NCBI GenBank assembly: GCA_947474645.1
Contig: CANJJD010000005.1
Location: 58,213-122,212, forward strand
Origin: Alphaproteobacteria bacterium
GTDB lineage: Bacteria > Pseudomonadota > Alphaproteobacteria > Micropepsales > Micropepsaceae
Direction: 5' to 3'
DNA length: 64,000 bases
Under the pieces are notes generated by a model, which worked only from the letters and a program-made list of their open reading frames with translations, was not told the DNA's origin and ran no database searches. A program made the translations under genes and the position numbers. This document shows positions 8,291-18,049 of the stretch, piece after piece (the first letter of the stretch is position 1; every line of letters starts with the position of its first letter).

Positions 8291-9451
8291 TCAGCTTTTC
8301 TCGACGAACTCGAGCAGGACACGGGCGGCACGCCGGGACGGGGGTTCATCGCCCTCGCCCAGCAGCCGCCCGAATTCCTTCATGGCTTCGATCTGTGCCT
8401 TGCGCGCACTTTCATCGCTGAACAGCCGGCCCACCGCCAGCGCCAGGTTTTCCGGCGTGGCGCCGGCTTGCAGGAATTCCGGAACCGCCTCGCGGCCCAG
8501 CAGGATGTTGATCAGAGTGATGTGCTTCACCGTCATCAGGAACTTGGACAGGAAATAGGTCAGCCCGCCCACCTTGTAGCCCACCACCATCGGGGTATGG
8601 GCCAGGGCCAGCTCCGCCGTCACCGTGCCGCTGGCCGCCAGCGCCACATCGGCCGTGTCGAAAGCGGCATACTTGTCGGCCTCGCCTTCCAGAATGTGCA
8701 GCGGGGTCGGCCAGTCCAGTGTGGCGGCCCGCACTTTGCCGGCCACATGCGGCACGGTGGGCAGCACCGTTACCAGCCCGGGAACAAGCCCGGCCAGGAT
8801 GCTGACCGCGCCATAAAACACCGGCAGGATGAAGCGGATCTCGCTGGTGCGGCTGCCCGGCAGCAGCACCAGCAGCGGCGCATCGGCCGCAATGCCAAGC
8901 CGGGCGCGCAACTCTTCGCCGCCCGTCACATGGGCGGCGCGCTCGATCACCGGATGGCCGACAAAGGCCGCCTTCAATCCGAATTTCTCGAAGAACGGCA
9001 CTTCAAAGGGAAACAGCGCCAGCACCAGATCGAAATAGCTCGCCATCGCCTTGGCGCGATAGGCGCGGCTCGCCCACACCTGGGGCGCCACATAATCCAC
9101 TGTGCGAATGGACGGGTCGCGCTTCTTGATGCCGCGCGCCACCCGATGAGTGAAATCGGGGCTGTCGATCACCACCACCGCATCCGGTTTGGTCTGGACC
9201 GCGAAAGTCACCGCCTGTTTCACCCGCCGCAGGATGGCGGGAATGGCCGGCACCACTTCGCGCAAGCCCATCACCGCAGTGGTATCCAACGGATAAAGAC
9301 TCTCAAGGCCCTCGCGCGCCATCGCCAGCCCGCCGACGCCGGTAAAGCGCACCCGGTCGCCCGCTAGCGCCCTGAGGCCCGCCATCAACTGCGCGCCCAG
9401 CGCGTCGCCAGACGGCTCGCCGCACACCAGCATTAAAGTTATGGGTTTCAC
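8291..9451 (-). CDS. lpxB: Lipid-A-disaccharide synthase
   Basis: LpxB joins UDP-2,3-diacylglucosamine and lipid X to give the tetra-acyl disaccharide of lipid A at the inner membrane's cytoplasmic face. The 386-residue GT19 protein starts with the signature VCGEPSGDALGAQ and keeps the middle motif LLVLLPGSRTSEI and the late GYKVGGLTYFL membrane-contact segment. It starts at GTG overlapping the lpxI stop (GTGA) and is the last gene of the long minus-strand envelope operon. Confidence 0.96.
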   Translation of the reverse strand: MKPITLMLVCGEPSGDALGAQLMAGLRALAGDRVRFTGVGGLAMAREGLESLYPLDTTAVMGLREVVPAIPAILRRVKQAVTFAVQTKPDAVVVIDSPDFTHRVARGIKKRDPSIRTVDYVAPQVWASRAYRAKAMASYFDLVLALFPFEVPFFEKFGLKAAFVGHPVIERAAHVTGGEELRARLGIAADAPLLVLLPGSRTSEIRFILPVFYGAVSILAGLVPGLVTVLPTVPHVAGKVRAATLDWPTPLHILEGEADKYAAFDTADVALAASGTVTAELALAHTPMVVGYKVGGLTYFLSKFLMTVKHITLINILLGREAVPEFLQAGATPENLALAVGRLFSDESARKAQIEAMKEFGRLLGEGDEPPSRRAARVLLEFVEKS

Positions 9452-10281
9452 GGTTTAATGCCAATCACGAACAGGCCCAGCCGGTCGGCTTCCGCCGCCA
9501 CCGCCGTCTTGTCCAGGATCAGGGCGGCGCCCGCTTCCAGCGCGATTCCGGCGAGATGCGCGGCGTGCGCATTCTTCACCGTCTGTACGCCCACCACCGG
9601 CAGGTCGGTTTTCCGGTCCTGGGTGGGCTTGAGCGCCTTGACCAGAACGCCGCGCTTTTTATCCGCCGTGCCGCGCAGGCTTTCGCGCAACGACCCGATC
9701 CGCGACAGCATCATGTCGGTGCCCTCGGCGGCTTCCACCGCCAGCGCCAGCCCCTCGCACACCACCGCCGCCTGGCCCACATCCAGCGCACCCAGGGCAT
9801 GCACGATCTTGAACCCCCGCAGGATGTCGGCCTGGTTCTCGCCGTCCGGCGCGATGCGGCCCAGAAGGCCCTCATCTGCCACCAGCGAAGGTACCGCCTC
9901 GGCCACACTGACGGCCTGAAACCCTTCGTCCTCGCAAATGCCGACAATGAAGCGCAACAGCGAGTCATCGCCCTTTTTGGCGGCGGCAATGGCGCGCGGC
10001 AGCAGCAGCATGCCCTTGGCATCCAGCTTCATTTCGGAGAATTTCGGCCGGTCCACCCGGCCGCACAGCAGCACCTGGGCCACGCCGGCCGTCTTCATCG
10101 CCTTGACGATGCGGCCCGGCTCGCCCGGCGAGAGAAATTCATGGGGGAAATCGCGCACCCAGTCCTCGGTGACGCTGCCCAGCAGCGGCACCACGAACAC
10201 CTCGCGCCCGGCGGCGCGCGCGGCATGCGCCACCGCGCGCGGCAGCTCGCCGCCGCCGGCGATCAGGCCGAGGCCGCTCAT
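9448..10281 (-). CDS. lpxI: UDP-2,3-diacylglucosamine pyrophosphatase LpxI
   Basis: LpxI hydrolyses UDP-2,3-diacylglucosamine to lipid X and UMP, attacking a different phosphate from the LpxH enzyme of enterobacteria; it is the alphaproteobacterial alternative, characterised in Caulobacter. The 277-residue protein begins with GLIAGGGELPRAVA, the glycine-rich N-terminal signature of the former DUF1009 family, and ends with the catalytic-domain strands AAHLAGIALEAGAALIL. It overlaps lpxA upstream and lpxB downstream by four bases each, exactly where the missing step of the pathway is expected. Confidence 0.94.
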   Translation of the reverse strand: MSGLGLIAGGGELPRAVAHAARAAGREVFVVPLLGSVTEDWVRDFPHEFLSPGEPGRIVKAMKTAGVAQVLLCGRVDRPKFSEMKLDAKGMLLLPRAIAAAKKGDDSLLRFIVGICEDEGFQAVSVAEAVPSLVADEGLLGRIAPDGENQADILRGFKIVHALGALDVGQAAVVCEGLALAVEAAEGTDMMLSRIGSLRESLRGTADKKRGVLVKALKPTQDRKTDLPVVGVQTVKNAHAAHLAGIALEAGAALILDKTAVAAEADRLGLFVIGIKP

Positions 10282-11081
10282 TCAACCTCTCCCCGGCGAC
10301 GGGCCAGGCACAAGGGCTGCTTGGCGTCCGCCAGGATGAAGTCGGCGATCTCGGCCACTTCCGCCATCCCGGCATATTTCTCCTTGGCCGCGTGGGCGCG
10401 GGCCGCCATGTCGCCGTCCTCGCCATAAAACACCGAACGGAAGGTCGCGCGCAGCGCGTTGATGGTGTCGCGCGGCAACCCGCGACGCTTTAGCCCGATC
10501 AGATTCAATCCCGCCAGTTCGACATGATCACCGAAGGCCATGGCGTAAGGGATGATGTCGCGATTGACTCCCGTCAATCCGCCCACCATCGCGCCCTTGC
10601 CCACCCGGCAGAATTGCTGCACCGCCGCCAGCCCGCCGAAGATCACCCCATCGCCGATCTCGACATGCCCGCCCAGCGCCACCGAATTGGCGAAGGTGAC
10701 GCCCTCGCCCACCATGCAGTCATGGCCGACATGGGAATTGGCCATGAAATAACCGTTCGCGCCCACGCGCGTCACGCCGCCGCCCTTCAGGCTGCCGACA
10801 TTCATCGAGACCATTTCGCGCAGCACGCAAGCCGCGCCGATCTCCAGCCGTCCGTCGGCAAATGTGTTGCCCCGGATCTGGCCGGCGCCGCCCAGCACCA
10901 CGCCGGGATAGAGATCGCTATTCTTGCCGATGCGAGTAATGCCGGTGACCGACACATGGCTGCGCAGCTTGACGCCGTCTTCCAGCACCACGCGCGGACC
11001 GACATGACAGAAAGGCCCGATTTCGACGCCAGCTCCCAGCGCGGCGCCGTCCTCCACCACCGCGGTGGGATGGACCGTCAT
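10278..11081 (-). CDS. lpxA: Acyl-[ACP]--UDP-N-acetylglucosamine O-acyltransferase
   Basis: LpxA starts lipid A synthesis by adding a 3-hydroxyacyl chain to UDP-GlcNAc. The 267-residue protein has the left-handed beta-helix hexapeptide pattern over its first 190 residues, with the catalytic His in NSHVGHDCMVGEG and the GGLAAVQQFCRVG chain-length region. A C-terminal helical segment follows. Start ATG overlaps the fabZ stop (ATGA). Confidence 0.96.
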   Translation of the reverse strand: MTVHPTAVVEDGAALGAGVEIGPFCHVGPRVVLEDGVKLRSHVSVTGITRIGKNSDLYPGVVLGGAGQIRGNTFADGRLEIGAACVLREMVSMNVGSLKGGGVTRVGANGYFMANSHVGHDCMVGEGVTFANSVALGGHVEIGDGVIFGGLAAVQQFCRVGKGAMVGGLTGVNRDIIPYAMAFGDHVELAGLNLIGLKRRGLPRDTINALRATFRSVFYGEDGDMAARAHAAKEKYAGMAEVAEIADFILADAKQPLCLARRRGEVE

Positions 11082-11524
11082 CCGGTACCGTCATGGATCA
11101 TGGCGCTGAACTCCGCCTCGGCGCAGAGATCCTCGCCGACAAAAGCCTTGCCTTCGAATTTCCACACCGGTCCGCGCTGGCGCAGCTTCTTGACCGGCAT
11201 GCGCAAGAGATCGCCCGGCACCACGGGCTTGCGGAAGCGTGCATTGTCGATGGTGAGAAAATAGACCGACGAGGTGGTTTTACCGCTCAGGCTGTGCACC
11301 ACCAATGCGCCCGCCGTCTGGGCCATGGCCTCCACGATCAGCACGCCGGGCATCAGGGCGCGCTCGGGGAAATGGCCCATGAAGAAAGGCTCGTTGATAC
11401 TGACCGCCTTGTAGCCGGTGGCGCTTTCCAGGGGCACGATATCGGCCAGCTTTTCCACCAGCAGCATGGGGCTGCGGTGCGGCAACAGCTTCTTGATCTG
11501 CTCGACGTCCAGGCTGTCAGTCAT
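11078..11524 (-). CDS. fabZ: 3-hydroxyacyl-[ACP] dehydratase FabZ
   Basis: Dehydrates 3-hydroxyacyl-ACP in fatty-acid elongation and so competes with LpxA and LpxD for the same 3-hydroxyacyl-ACP pool, which explains the clustering. The 148-residue hot-dog-fold protein has [13 protein letters not shown] and the active-site segment [20 protein letters not shown], containing the catalytic His and Glu. It overlaps lpxD upstream by eight bases and lpxA downstream by four. Confidence 0.96.
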   Translation of the reverse strand: MTDSLDVEQIKKLLPHRSPMLLVEKLADIVPLESATGYKAVSINEPFFMGHFPERALMPGVLIVEAMAQTAGALVVHSLSGKTTSSVYFLTIDNARFRKPVVPGDLLRMPVKKLRQRGPVWKFEGKAFVGEDLCAEAEFSAMIHDGTG

Positions 11525-12575
11525 CTTTGCCCTGCTTGCGCGGCTTGGCCAGACGCGCCAGCGCGTGAATCTCCCTGGCCCATTCTCTTACAGGTTTCGC
11601 CGGGGCCCCGCCATAATCCACCCCGCCTTCCAGGAAGAAGGCCGAGCCGGTGCCCGAGCGCGCGCCCATGCGCGCCCGCGCGCCCACGCGGCTATGGTCG
11701 CCCAGGCCCACCTGGCCCGCCAGCACCACGCCGTCTTCCAGCACCACGCTGCCCGCCAGCCCGGTCTGGCCGGCGATCACGCAATGACGGCCGATCTGGC
11801 AGTTGTGGGCGATCATCACCAGGTTATCCAGCTTGCTGCCCTCGCCGATCACTGTGTCGCCCAGGGCGCCGCGGTCAATGGTGGTGGCGGCGCCGATCTC
11901 CACATCGTCCTGCACGATGACGCGGCCCAGTTGCGGCACCTTGAGATAATCCTCGCCATTGGTGGTGAAACCGAAGCCCGGCTGGCCGATATGGGCGCCC
12001 GGCAACATGATGACCCGGTCACCGACATAGGCATGGCTGATGGTGACCAGGGCGCCGATCTCGCAATCGCGTCCGATGGTGACACCCGGACCGATCACCG
12101 CGCCGGGACCCAGGCTGGTGCGGTCGCCGATCTCCGCGCCCGCGCCGATCACCACGCCGGGCGCGATCTGCACGCCCTCGCCGATGCGGGCTTCGGGCGA
12201 AATCGCCTCGCCTTGGTTCCAGCGCGGCTGGGAATATTGGGGATAGAACAGGACCGCGACGCGGGCGAAGGCCTGGGAGACCGCGGCGCTTTCCAGCACC
12301 ACCATCCCGCGCGGCGCATCAGGCCGCTTGCCGCCCTTGATCGAGGCTGTGGGCGGCACCAGGCAGGCCCCGGCCTGCGAAGCCGCGAACGCCTCATGCA
12401 ACGGCTTTGCGCCGGAAAAAAACGCCAGATGCTGGGGCCCCGCACCGGCCAGATCGGCCAGGTCAGCTATCGGCGTCGCCCCATCTGCGCCGGCGGGAAG
12501 AACGATCCCGGCTTTTTCGCAAATCTGCGCCAGCGTGAACGGCCCAAGATTTTTGAAGAAGCGGGGATCGGCCAT
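11517..12575 (-). CDS. lpxD: UDP-3-O-acylglucosamine N-acyltransferase
   Basis: LpxD adds the second 3-hydroxyacyl chain (amide-linked) in lipid A synthesis. The 352-residue protein has an N-terminal uridine-binding domain of about 100 residues and then a hexapeptide beta-helix. The catalytic His region is visible in [16 protein letters not shown] and the substrate segment in [14 protein letters not shown]. It lies between skp and fabZ in the usual bacterial order, with an eight-base overlap into fabZ. Confidence 0.96.
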   Translation of the reverse strand: MADPRFFKNLGPFTLAQICEKAGIVLPAGADGATPIADLADLAGAGPQHLAFFSGAKPLHEAFAASQAGACLVPPTASIKGGKRPDAPRGMVVLESAAVSQAFARVAVLFYPQYSQPRWNQGEAISPEARIGEGVQIAPGVVIGAGAEIGDRTSLGPGAVIGPGVTIGRDCEIGALVTISHAYVGDRVIMLPGAHIGQPGFGFTTNGEDYLKVPQLGRVIVQDDVEIGAATTIDRGALGDTVIGEGSKLDNLVMIAHNCQIGRHCVIAGQTGLAGSVVLEDGVVLAGQVGLGDHSRVGARARMGARSGTGSAFFLEGGVDYGGAPAKPVREWAREIHALARLAKPRKQGKDD

Positions 12576-12586
12576 CTTGTTCTTTT

Positions 12587-13159
12587 TTACTTCTTGGGCG
12601 GCGCGGGCTTCGGCGCGTTCAAGTTGATCTTGAAGGCCGGCAACTTCTGGTTCAGCCGGTTGATGGCGTCGGAGGTGATATCGAAACCGCCCTGGGTGGC
12701 GAACACCACCGCCTGTTTGTCCAGCACCATGTTGGCGCCCCGTTCCTTGACCAGTTGCTGCAGGATCGGGCCGAGCTGCTGCTCGATCGCGCCGCGCGCC
12801 TGGGCGAAGGCAGCCTTGAGCTGGTCGTCCTTGCGCTGCGCGGCGCCCTGAAGCGACTGGGCCTTGGCCTGGAAGGCGGCCAGGCGCTTGGCCTTCACGT
12901 CGGGCGCCAGGATCGCGACCTGCTGCTGCAGGTTGCGTTCCTCGGCCTGCAAGGCCCTGCCCTGTCCGGACAGGTCGGCCTTGGCCTGGTTGGCGGCGGC
13001 CTGCATCTGCTTGGAGATGTCCTGGCCCACCTTGGAGAATTGCAGGATGGCGGCGCGGTCGATCACCACGATCTTGGGTTGGGGCGGGTCGGCGAATACG
13101 GGGGTGACGAAAGCTGTCGCGACAGCGGCGAAAGCGAGAGTGCGCAAGTTGGGGGTCAT
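12587..13159 (-). CDS. skp: Periplasmic chaperone Skp/OmpH family
   Basis: A periplasmic holding chaperone that escorts unfolded outer-membrane proteins to the Bam complex. The 190-residue precursor has a Sec signal peptide cleaved near TPVFADPP; the mature part is a long Gln/Ala/Lys-rich coiled coil (for example [19 protein letters not shown]), giving the tentacles of the Skp trimer. The C-terminal tail is Pro/Lys-rich. The ATG at 13159 has AGGA seven bases upstream; the open frame runs further up without a plausible start. It is one base from the bamA stop and precedes lpxD. Confidence 0.9.
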   Translation of the reverse strand: MTPNLRTLAFAAVATAFVTPVFADPPQPKIVVIDRAAILQFSKVGQDISKQMQAAANQAKADLSGQGRALQAEERNLQQQVAILAPDVKAKRLAAFQAKAQSLQGAAQRKDDQLKAAFAQARGAIEQQLGPILQQLVKERGANMVLDKQAVVFATQGGFDITSDAINRLNQKLPAFKINLNAPKPAPPKK

Positions 13160-13160
13160 T

Positions 13161-15620
13161 TTAATATCCTGTGGCAGTGCTGAAGTGGATGATCTGGGCT
13201 CTATCATAGCTTGTTTTGACGTAAGGCAGGCCAAGGTCGATCTGGACCGGGCCGAAGGGCGATTTCCAGCTCAAGCTGATACCGGCGGTGCCGCGGAAGG
13301 CCAGATTGTCCCTCACGCAGGTGCCGACGCCGGAATATTGCGCGCCAGTGCAAATCCGTCCGCCGCTGAGATTGTCCAGCCGGCCCATGGTGCCGAAATC
13401 GGTGAACAGCGAAAAGCCGACGCCGTAGCTTTCCGGGATAAGGCCGGGGAAGCGCATTTCCGCCGAGCCGATGGCGCGCACCGTGCCGCCAAGCGCGCCG
13501 GTGTTGCTGGGCGCCACGATATCGCGCGCGCCGACACCCGCCAAGGCAAAGCCGCGGAAGCTGTCGCCGCCGTCGAAGAAACGGTTGTTGAACGGCACCA
13601 GCGATCCGTCATAGCCGGTGATATAGCCGAAGCGGCCGACCAGGCTGGACACGATGGCGCCTTCGAACATGGGCGAATAGGTGGCGGCGGTGGCGCCGGT
13701 CTGGATGAATTTCAGGTTGCCGCCGAAGCCCGAAATGCTCTGGCTGAAGGAGAAGGCCGAGCCTGAGGTGGGTTTGCGGACATCGTCCAGGTCGTTATAG
13801 GCATAGGTAAAGCCGACCGACGAGCCGTTCAGCGAACCGGCGGCGAGCTGCACGTCCAGCGGCGCACCGGCATAGGGGCGCACGTCCTGGATCTGGTAGG
13901 AGTAGATCAGCGAAACCGAACTAAATTCCGAAATCGGGAAGGCCAGGCGCAGCACCGCCGCGCTGGTGTCGCTCTGATAGGTCGCCTGGTCGAAATTGGT
14001 CTGGGTTTGATAGATGTCGAAACCCGCCGCCAGTTCGCGGTCCAGGAAATAGGGTTCGGTGAAACTGAACAGCGCCTGCTTGGTGATATAGGACGCCTGC
14101 ACGCTGATGCGCAGGCTTTGGGCGCGGCCGAACCAGTTGGAGTCGGAGTAGCTGACTTCGCCCAACAGCGAGGTGTAGGAGGAATAGCCCAGGCCCACCG
14201 ACAGCGAGGCGGTGGACTGTTCGGTAACATTCACCGTCAGGTTGGTGCGGTCGGGCTGGGTGCCCGGCACGTTCTTGACCTCGACGTCCTTGAAGAAACC
14301 CAGGCCCCGGATGCGGGTGCGCGAACGGTCGATCAACACGCGGTTGAAAGCGTCGCCTTCCTGCAGGCGGAACTGGCGGCGGATGACCTTGTCCAGGGTG
14401 CGGGTGTTGCCCGCTATGTTGATCTTCTCGATATAGACGCGCGGGCCCTGAACGATCTCGAACCCCAGATCGATGGTGCGGGTCTTGGGATCGCGCTTGA
14501 TGCGCGGATGGACCTCGGCAAAGGCATAGCCCTTGGTGCCGGCCGCGTTGGTCAGGGCATCGATCGCCTTCTGCACTTCTTCCTGGGCATAGATTTCGCC
14601 GGGCTCGGCGTCGATCAGGGGGCGCAACTGCTCGGCCGGCAGCTCGCGGATCTTGGACTCGACGTAGATCTTGCCGAAGCGGTAGCGGACGCCCTCGTCC
14701 AGCGTGAAATTGATGTAGAAGCTTTTGCGGTCGGGCGTGAGGTTCGCCACCGCGGCGAGAACCTTGAAGTCGGCATAGCCGCGGTTGATGTAATAGCGGC
14801 GCAAGGTCTCGCGATCGAATTGCAGCCGGTCGGGATCGTAATTGTCGTTGCTGGCCAGGAATTTCCACCAGCGGCTTTCCTCGGTGGCGAGCTGGCCCTT
14901 CAGCGTGTCGGTGGGAAAGACCTTGTTGCCGGTGAAATTGATCTTGCTGACACCGGTGGTGGGGCCGTCGGTGACCGAGAAGATCAGGTCAACGCGGTTC
15001 TGCGGCCGCTGGATGATCTGGGGATCGACGCGGGCGGCGAACTTGCCGTTGCGGCGGTAGAGCTCGATGATGCGCTGGACGTCGGCCTGCACCTTGGCGC
15101 GGGTGAAGACGGCGCGCGGCCGGATCTGGACTTCCTTGGTGAGGTCCTTGTCGGAGACCTTGGAATTGCCCTCGAACACCACCTGGTTGACGATGGGATT
15201 TTCGGTGACGCGGAAAGTCAGCGTGCCGGTGGAACCGTCAAAGCTGGTCTTGACGTCGGAGAACAGGCCGGTGGTGACCAGCGCCTTCAGCGCCTGGTCC
15301 GCTTCGGCCGCGGTATAAGTATCGCCCTCGCGCACCCCGACATAGGTCAGGACGGTGCCGGCTTCCACGCGCTGGGTACCGCGCACCACGATGTGCTGGA
15401 TGATGCGCGGCGCGCCGGCGGCAGCGGCCGCGGGCTGGGCGGCCGGATTGGCGGCGGCGCTGACGGCGGCATTGTTGGACGGCGTCGCGGCGTTCAGTTC
15501 CTTGGCGCGTTCGGCGGCGCCGGGACGAAGCTGCGCCACGGAGGGACCGGCGGCCAGCGCCAGGCAGAGTCCGGCCGAGGTCGCGCGCAACAACCTGCTT
15601 CTAAGGCGCAAAATCCGCAT
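13161..15620 (-). CDS. bamA: Outer-membrane protein assembly factor BamA
   Basis: BamA inserts beta-barrel proteins into the outer membrane. The 819-residue precursor has a signal peptide (cleavage near AGPSVAQ), an unusual low-complexity Ala/Asn/Pro segment of about 45 residues, then five POTRA repeats beginning around IIQHIVVRGTQRVEAG and VVFEGNSKVSDKDL, and a C-terminal 16-strand barrel with the RGF-type loop in GGDSFRGFALAGVG. The barrel ends FSTATGY, with a C-terminal aromatic residue as in exported barrels. It follows rseP and precedes skp. Confidence 0.96.
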   Translation of the reverse strand: MRILRLRSRLLRATSAGLCLALAAGPSVAQLRPGAAERAKELNAATPSNNAAVSAAANPAAQPAAAAAGAPRIIQHIVVRGTQRVEAGTVLTYVGVREGDTYTAAEADQALKALVTTGLFSDVKTSFDGSTGTLTFRVTENPIVNQVVFEGNSKVSDKDLTKEVQIRPRAVFTRAKVQADVQRIIELYRRNGKFAARVDPQIIQRPQNRVDLIFSVTDGPTTGVSKINFTGNKVFPTDTLKGQLATEESRWWKFLASNDNYDPDRLQFDRETLRRYYINRGYADFKVLAAVANLTPDRKSFYINFTLDEGVRYRFGKIYVESKIRELPAEQLRPLIDAEPGEIYAQEEVQKAIDALTNAAGTKGYAFAEVHPRIKRDPKTRTIDLGFEIVQGPRVYIEKINIAGNTRTLDKVIRRQFRLQEGDAFNRVLIDRSRTRIRGLGFFKDVEVKNVPGTQPDRTNLTVNVTEQSTASLSVGLGYSSYTSLLGEVSYSDSNWFGRAQSLRISVQASYITKQALFSFTEPYFLDRELAAGFDIYQTQTNFDQATYQSDTSAAVLRLAFPISEFSSVSLIYSYQIQDVRPYAGAPLDVQLAAGSLNGSSVGFTYAYNDLDDVRKPTSGSAFSFSQSISGFGGNLKFIQTGATAATYSPMFEGAIVSSLVGRFGYITGYDGSLVPFNNRFFDGGDSFRGFALAGVGARDIVAPSNTGALGGTVRAIGSAEMRFPGLIPESYGVGFSLFTDFGTMGRLDNLSGGRICTGAQYSGVGTCVRDNLAFRGTAGISLSWKSPFGPVQIDLGLPYVKTSYDRAQIIHFSTATGY

Positions 15621-15671
15621 CCTAAGTTTCGGCCAACTCGTAGTTGGGGCGCGTCAAGCGCGGCCCGGTTT

Positions 15672-16814
15672 TCAGAAAAGATTCAGCCGGACCAGGTCAT
15701 TCCAGGTCGTCAGGAGCATCAGCCCCAACACCAAAACCAGCCCAAGCCGAAACCCGACGTCCTGGGCCCGCTCACCGAGCGGGCGCCCCAAAACAGCTTC
15801 CACTCCATAGTACAGAAGATGGCCCCCGTCGAGGAGCGGAATCGGAAAAAGATTGGCCAGCCCGATGCTTACAGAAAGGATAGCCACCAGATTCAGCAGC
15901 GGCAGGAAGCCGAAATCCGCCACTTGGCGGGTCATGCTGGCAATCCCCACGGGACCGGTGAGCTGGTCGGTGCTGACCCGGCCGGTGATCATCTGGCCAA
16001 TGCCCAGGATCGTGTTTTTGACGATCATCCAGCTTTCGGAACAGGCCGCGCCAAAGGCGCCCCCCAAACCATAGCGCTGATGGGTCACCGCGGCACGGGT
16101 GTCGGGGCGAACACCGATCACCATCTGGCTGCGCACGTTGCTCTGGTTGCCGGTCTTCATCAGGCGGGGCGTCACCCACAGGATCAGGTCCTGGTTGCCG
16201 CGATGGATGCCCATCGCCAGGGGCGCACCGCCCGACATGGAGATGATCTCGGGCAACTGCTGGAAGTCGGTGATGACGGTGCTGTCAATCCTGGTGACCC
16301 GGTCGCCGGCCCGGATACCGGCAGCCGCTGCCGGGCTGTCCTTTGTCACCTGGCCGATAACGGGGGCGATGACATTGTGGCCGCTATAGAGGAACAGGCC
16401 GGTCAGCAGGATGATGGCGAGAATGAAATTGGCGAAGGGCCCGGCCGCGGCCACGGCGGCACGCTGGCCCACCGGCTTGAGGGTAAGGGCGCCTTCGCGC
16501 TCCGATGCGGTCATCCTGGCGGTCGCTTCGGCATCGGGGCGCGATGAGGCATCGGCGTCGCCGGCGAATTTCACGTAACCGCCGACGGGAATCCAACTGA
16601 GCTTCCAGCGGGTGCCGCGCTTGTCGGTAAAGCCGACGATCTCGCGGCCGAAGCCGACCGAAAACACATCCACCTTCACGTTGAAAAATCGCGCCACCAG
16701 GAAATGGCCCAGTTCATGAAAGAACACCACCAGGGTGATGACGAACAGGAAGGCGGGAACGCCCAACGGCGTCCACGCCACCAACCCACGGACGAGATCC
16801 ATCAAATGCGTCAT
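15672..16814 (-). CDS. rseP: Site-2 intramembrane zinc metalloprotease RseP/MmpA
   Basis: Cleaves transmembrane substrates within the bilayer; in Caulobacter the homologue MmpA degrades the polarity factor PodJ, and in enterobacteria RseP releases sigma-E. The 380-residue protein has the zinc-binding HELGH in LVVFFHELGHFLVARF, a PDZ domain in the middle (DSPAAAAGIRAGDRV), and the second metal motif NLFPIPLLDGGHL near the C-terminus. At least four membrane helices are visible. The start at 16814 overlaps the dxr stop as ATGA; an earlier in-frame codon at 16832 would lie inside dxr. Confidence 0.95.
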   Translation of the reverse strand: MTHLMDLVRGLVAWTPLGVPAFLFVITLVVFFHELGHFLVARFFNVKVDVFSVGFGREIVGFTDKRGTRWKLSWIPVGGYVKFAGDADASSRPDAEATARMTASEREGALTLKPVGQRAAVAAAGPFANFILAIILLTGLFLYSGHNVIAPVIGQVTKDSPAAAAGIRAGDRVTRIDSTVITDFQQLPEIISMSGGAPLAMGIHRGNQDLILWVTPRLMKTGNQSNVRSQMVIGVRPDTRAAVTHQRYGLGGAFGAACSESWMIVKNTILGIGQMITGRVSTDQLTGPVGIASMTRQVADFGFLPLLNLVAILSVSIGLANLFPIPLLDGGHLLYYGVEAVLGRPLGERAQDVGFRLGLVLVLGLMLLTTWNDLVRLNLF

Positions 16815-18049
16815 GTCCCTACTCTCTGACAAATTTCTTCAGCCACCACCCGCGCCCGCGCGTCGGTGCCCAGCACGCTTTCCAGGTCCCCTGCCCGCCC
16901 ATTACTGCCCATGTCCCGATCCATGGCGGCGGCGACCACGCGCGGAATATCGAGGAAGCCGATGCGGCGGTCCAGGAAGGCCTGCACCGCGATTTCGTTG
17001 GCGGCGTTCAGAACGGTGGGCGCCATGCCGCCGGAGCGCATGGAGTCGATGGCGAGGTTGAGCGCCGGAAAACGGTCATGCGCCGGGGGATGGAAGACCA
17101 GGCTGCCCAGCGCGGCCAGGTCCAGCCGCCGCGACGGCGACGGGATGCGGCGCGGCCAGCCCAGGGCATGGGCGACGGGGGTGCGCATGTCCGGCGCCGA
17201 CAGATGCGCCATGGTGGTGCCGTCCTCGTAGGACACAAGGCAATGCACGATGGACTGGGGATGCACCACCACCGCCAGCTTTTCGGGCGGCAGAGCGAAA
17301 AGGAAATGCGCCTCGATCAGCTCCAGCCCCTTGTTCATCAAGGTGGCGCTGTCGAGGGAAATCTTGCGGCCCATCGCCCAGTTGGGATGGGCAACCGCCT
17401 CTTCCACCGTGGCGCCGCGCATGCGCTCGATGGTCCATTCGCGGAACGGGCCGCCCGAAGCGGTGATGGTGACAAGGTCAGCTTCCGAAGCGTCCCCTGA
17501 ACCCAGCACCTGGAAGATGGCGTTGTGCTCGCTGTCCACCGGCAGCACCTGGGCGCCGGATTTATCCATGGCGTCACGGAACACCGCGCCCGCCGCCACC
17601 ACGCATTCCTTGTTGGCCAGCGCCACCACCACGCCGCGGCGGATGGCGGCCAGCGCCGGCTCGATCGCCGCCGCGCCCATGATCGCCACCATGACGAAGT
17701 CGGACGGCCGCGAGGCAGCATCGATCACCGCCGCGCGTCCGGCAGCGGCTTCGACGCCGGTCCCGGCCAGCCCGGCCTTCAATTCGGCCAGTTGCTTTTC
17801 ATCGCCGATCACCGCCAAGGCGGGCTTCATGGCGCGCGCCTGCTCGATCAGCAGTCTCACATTGTTGCCGGCGGTCAGCGCCGTGATCGGCATGGCATCG
17901 GCGCCATGAATCTTCCGCACATGGGCGATCACATCCAGCGTGTTGACGCCGATGGAGCCTGTGGAGCCCAGCACCGTGACCTTGCGCGCCAGGACCTCGT
18001 CCATGGGCGGCAGTTCATCGAATATCTTGGTGGCCGCGATCGCCTTCAC
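16811..18049 (-). CDS. dxr: 1-deoxy-D-xylulose 5-phosphate reductoisomerase
   Basis: Converts DXP to methylerythritol 4-phosphate with NADPH, the committed step of the non-mevalonate isoprenoid pathway; its product feeds the undecaprenyl synthase encoded two genes upstream. The 412-residue protein has the Rossmann motif VTVLGSTGSIGVNTLDV, NKECVVAAG, the metal-binding VDSEHNAIFQ and SASGGPFRE, and the C-terminal helical domain. About 20 extra residues precede the Rossmann fold. It starts at GTG within the cdsA stop (GTGA). Confidence 0.96.
   Translation of the reverse strand: MKAIAATKIFDELPPMDEVLARKVTVLGSTGSIGVNTLDVIAHVRKIHGADAMPITALTAGNNVRLLIEQARAMKPALAVIGDEKQLAELKAGLAGTGVEAAAGRAAVIDAASRPSDFVMVAIMGAAAIEPALAAIRRGVVVALANKECVVAAGAVFRDAMDKSGAQVLPVDSEHNAIFQVLGSGDASEADLVTITASGGPFREWTIERMRGATVEEAVAHPNWAMGRKISLDSATLMNKGLELIEAHFLFALPPEKLAVVVHPQSIVHCLVSYEDGTTMAHLSAPDMRTPVAHALGWPRRIPSPSRRLDLAALGSLVFHPPAHDRFPALNLAIDSMRSGGMAPTVLNAANEIAVQAFLDRRIGFLDIPRVVAAAMDRDMGSNGRAGDLESVLGTDARARVVAEEICQRVGT

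Noticed and set aside
14007-16547. An 846-codon plus-strand open frame opposite bamA and rseP
   Set aside because: Antisense shadow; the minus-strand proteins have full domain architecture.
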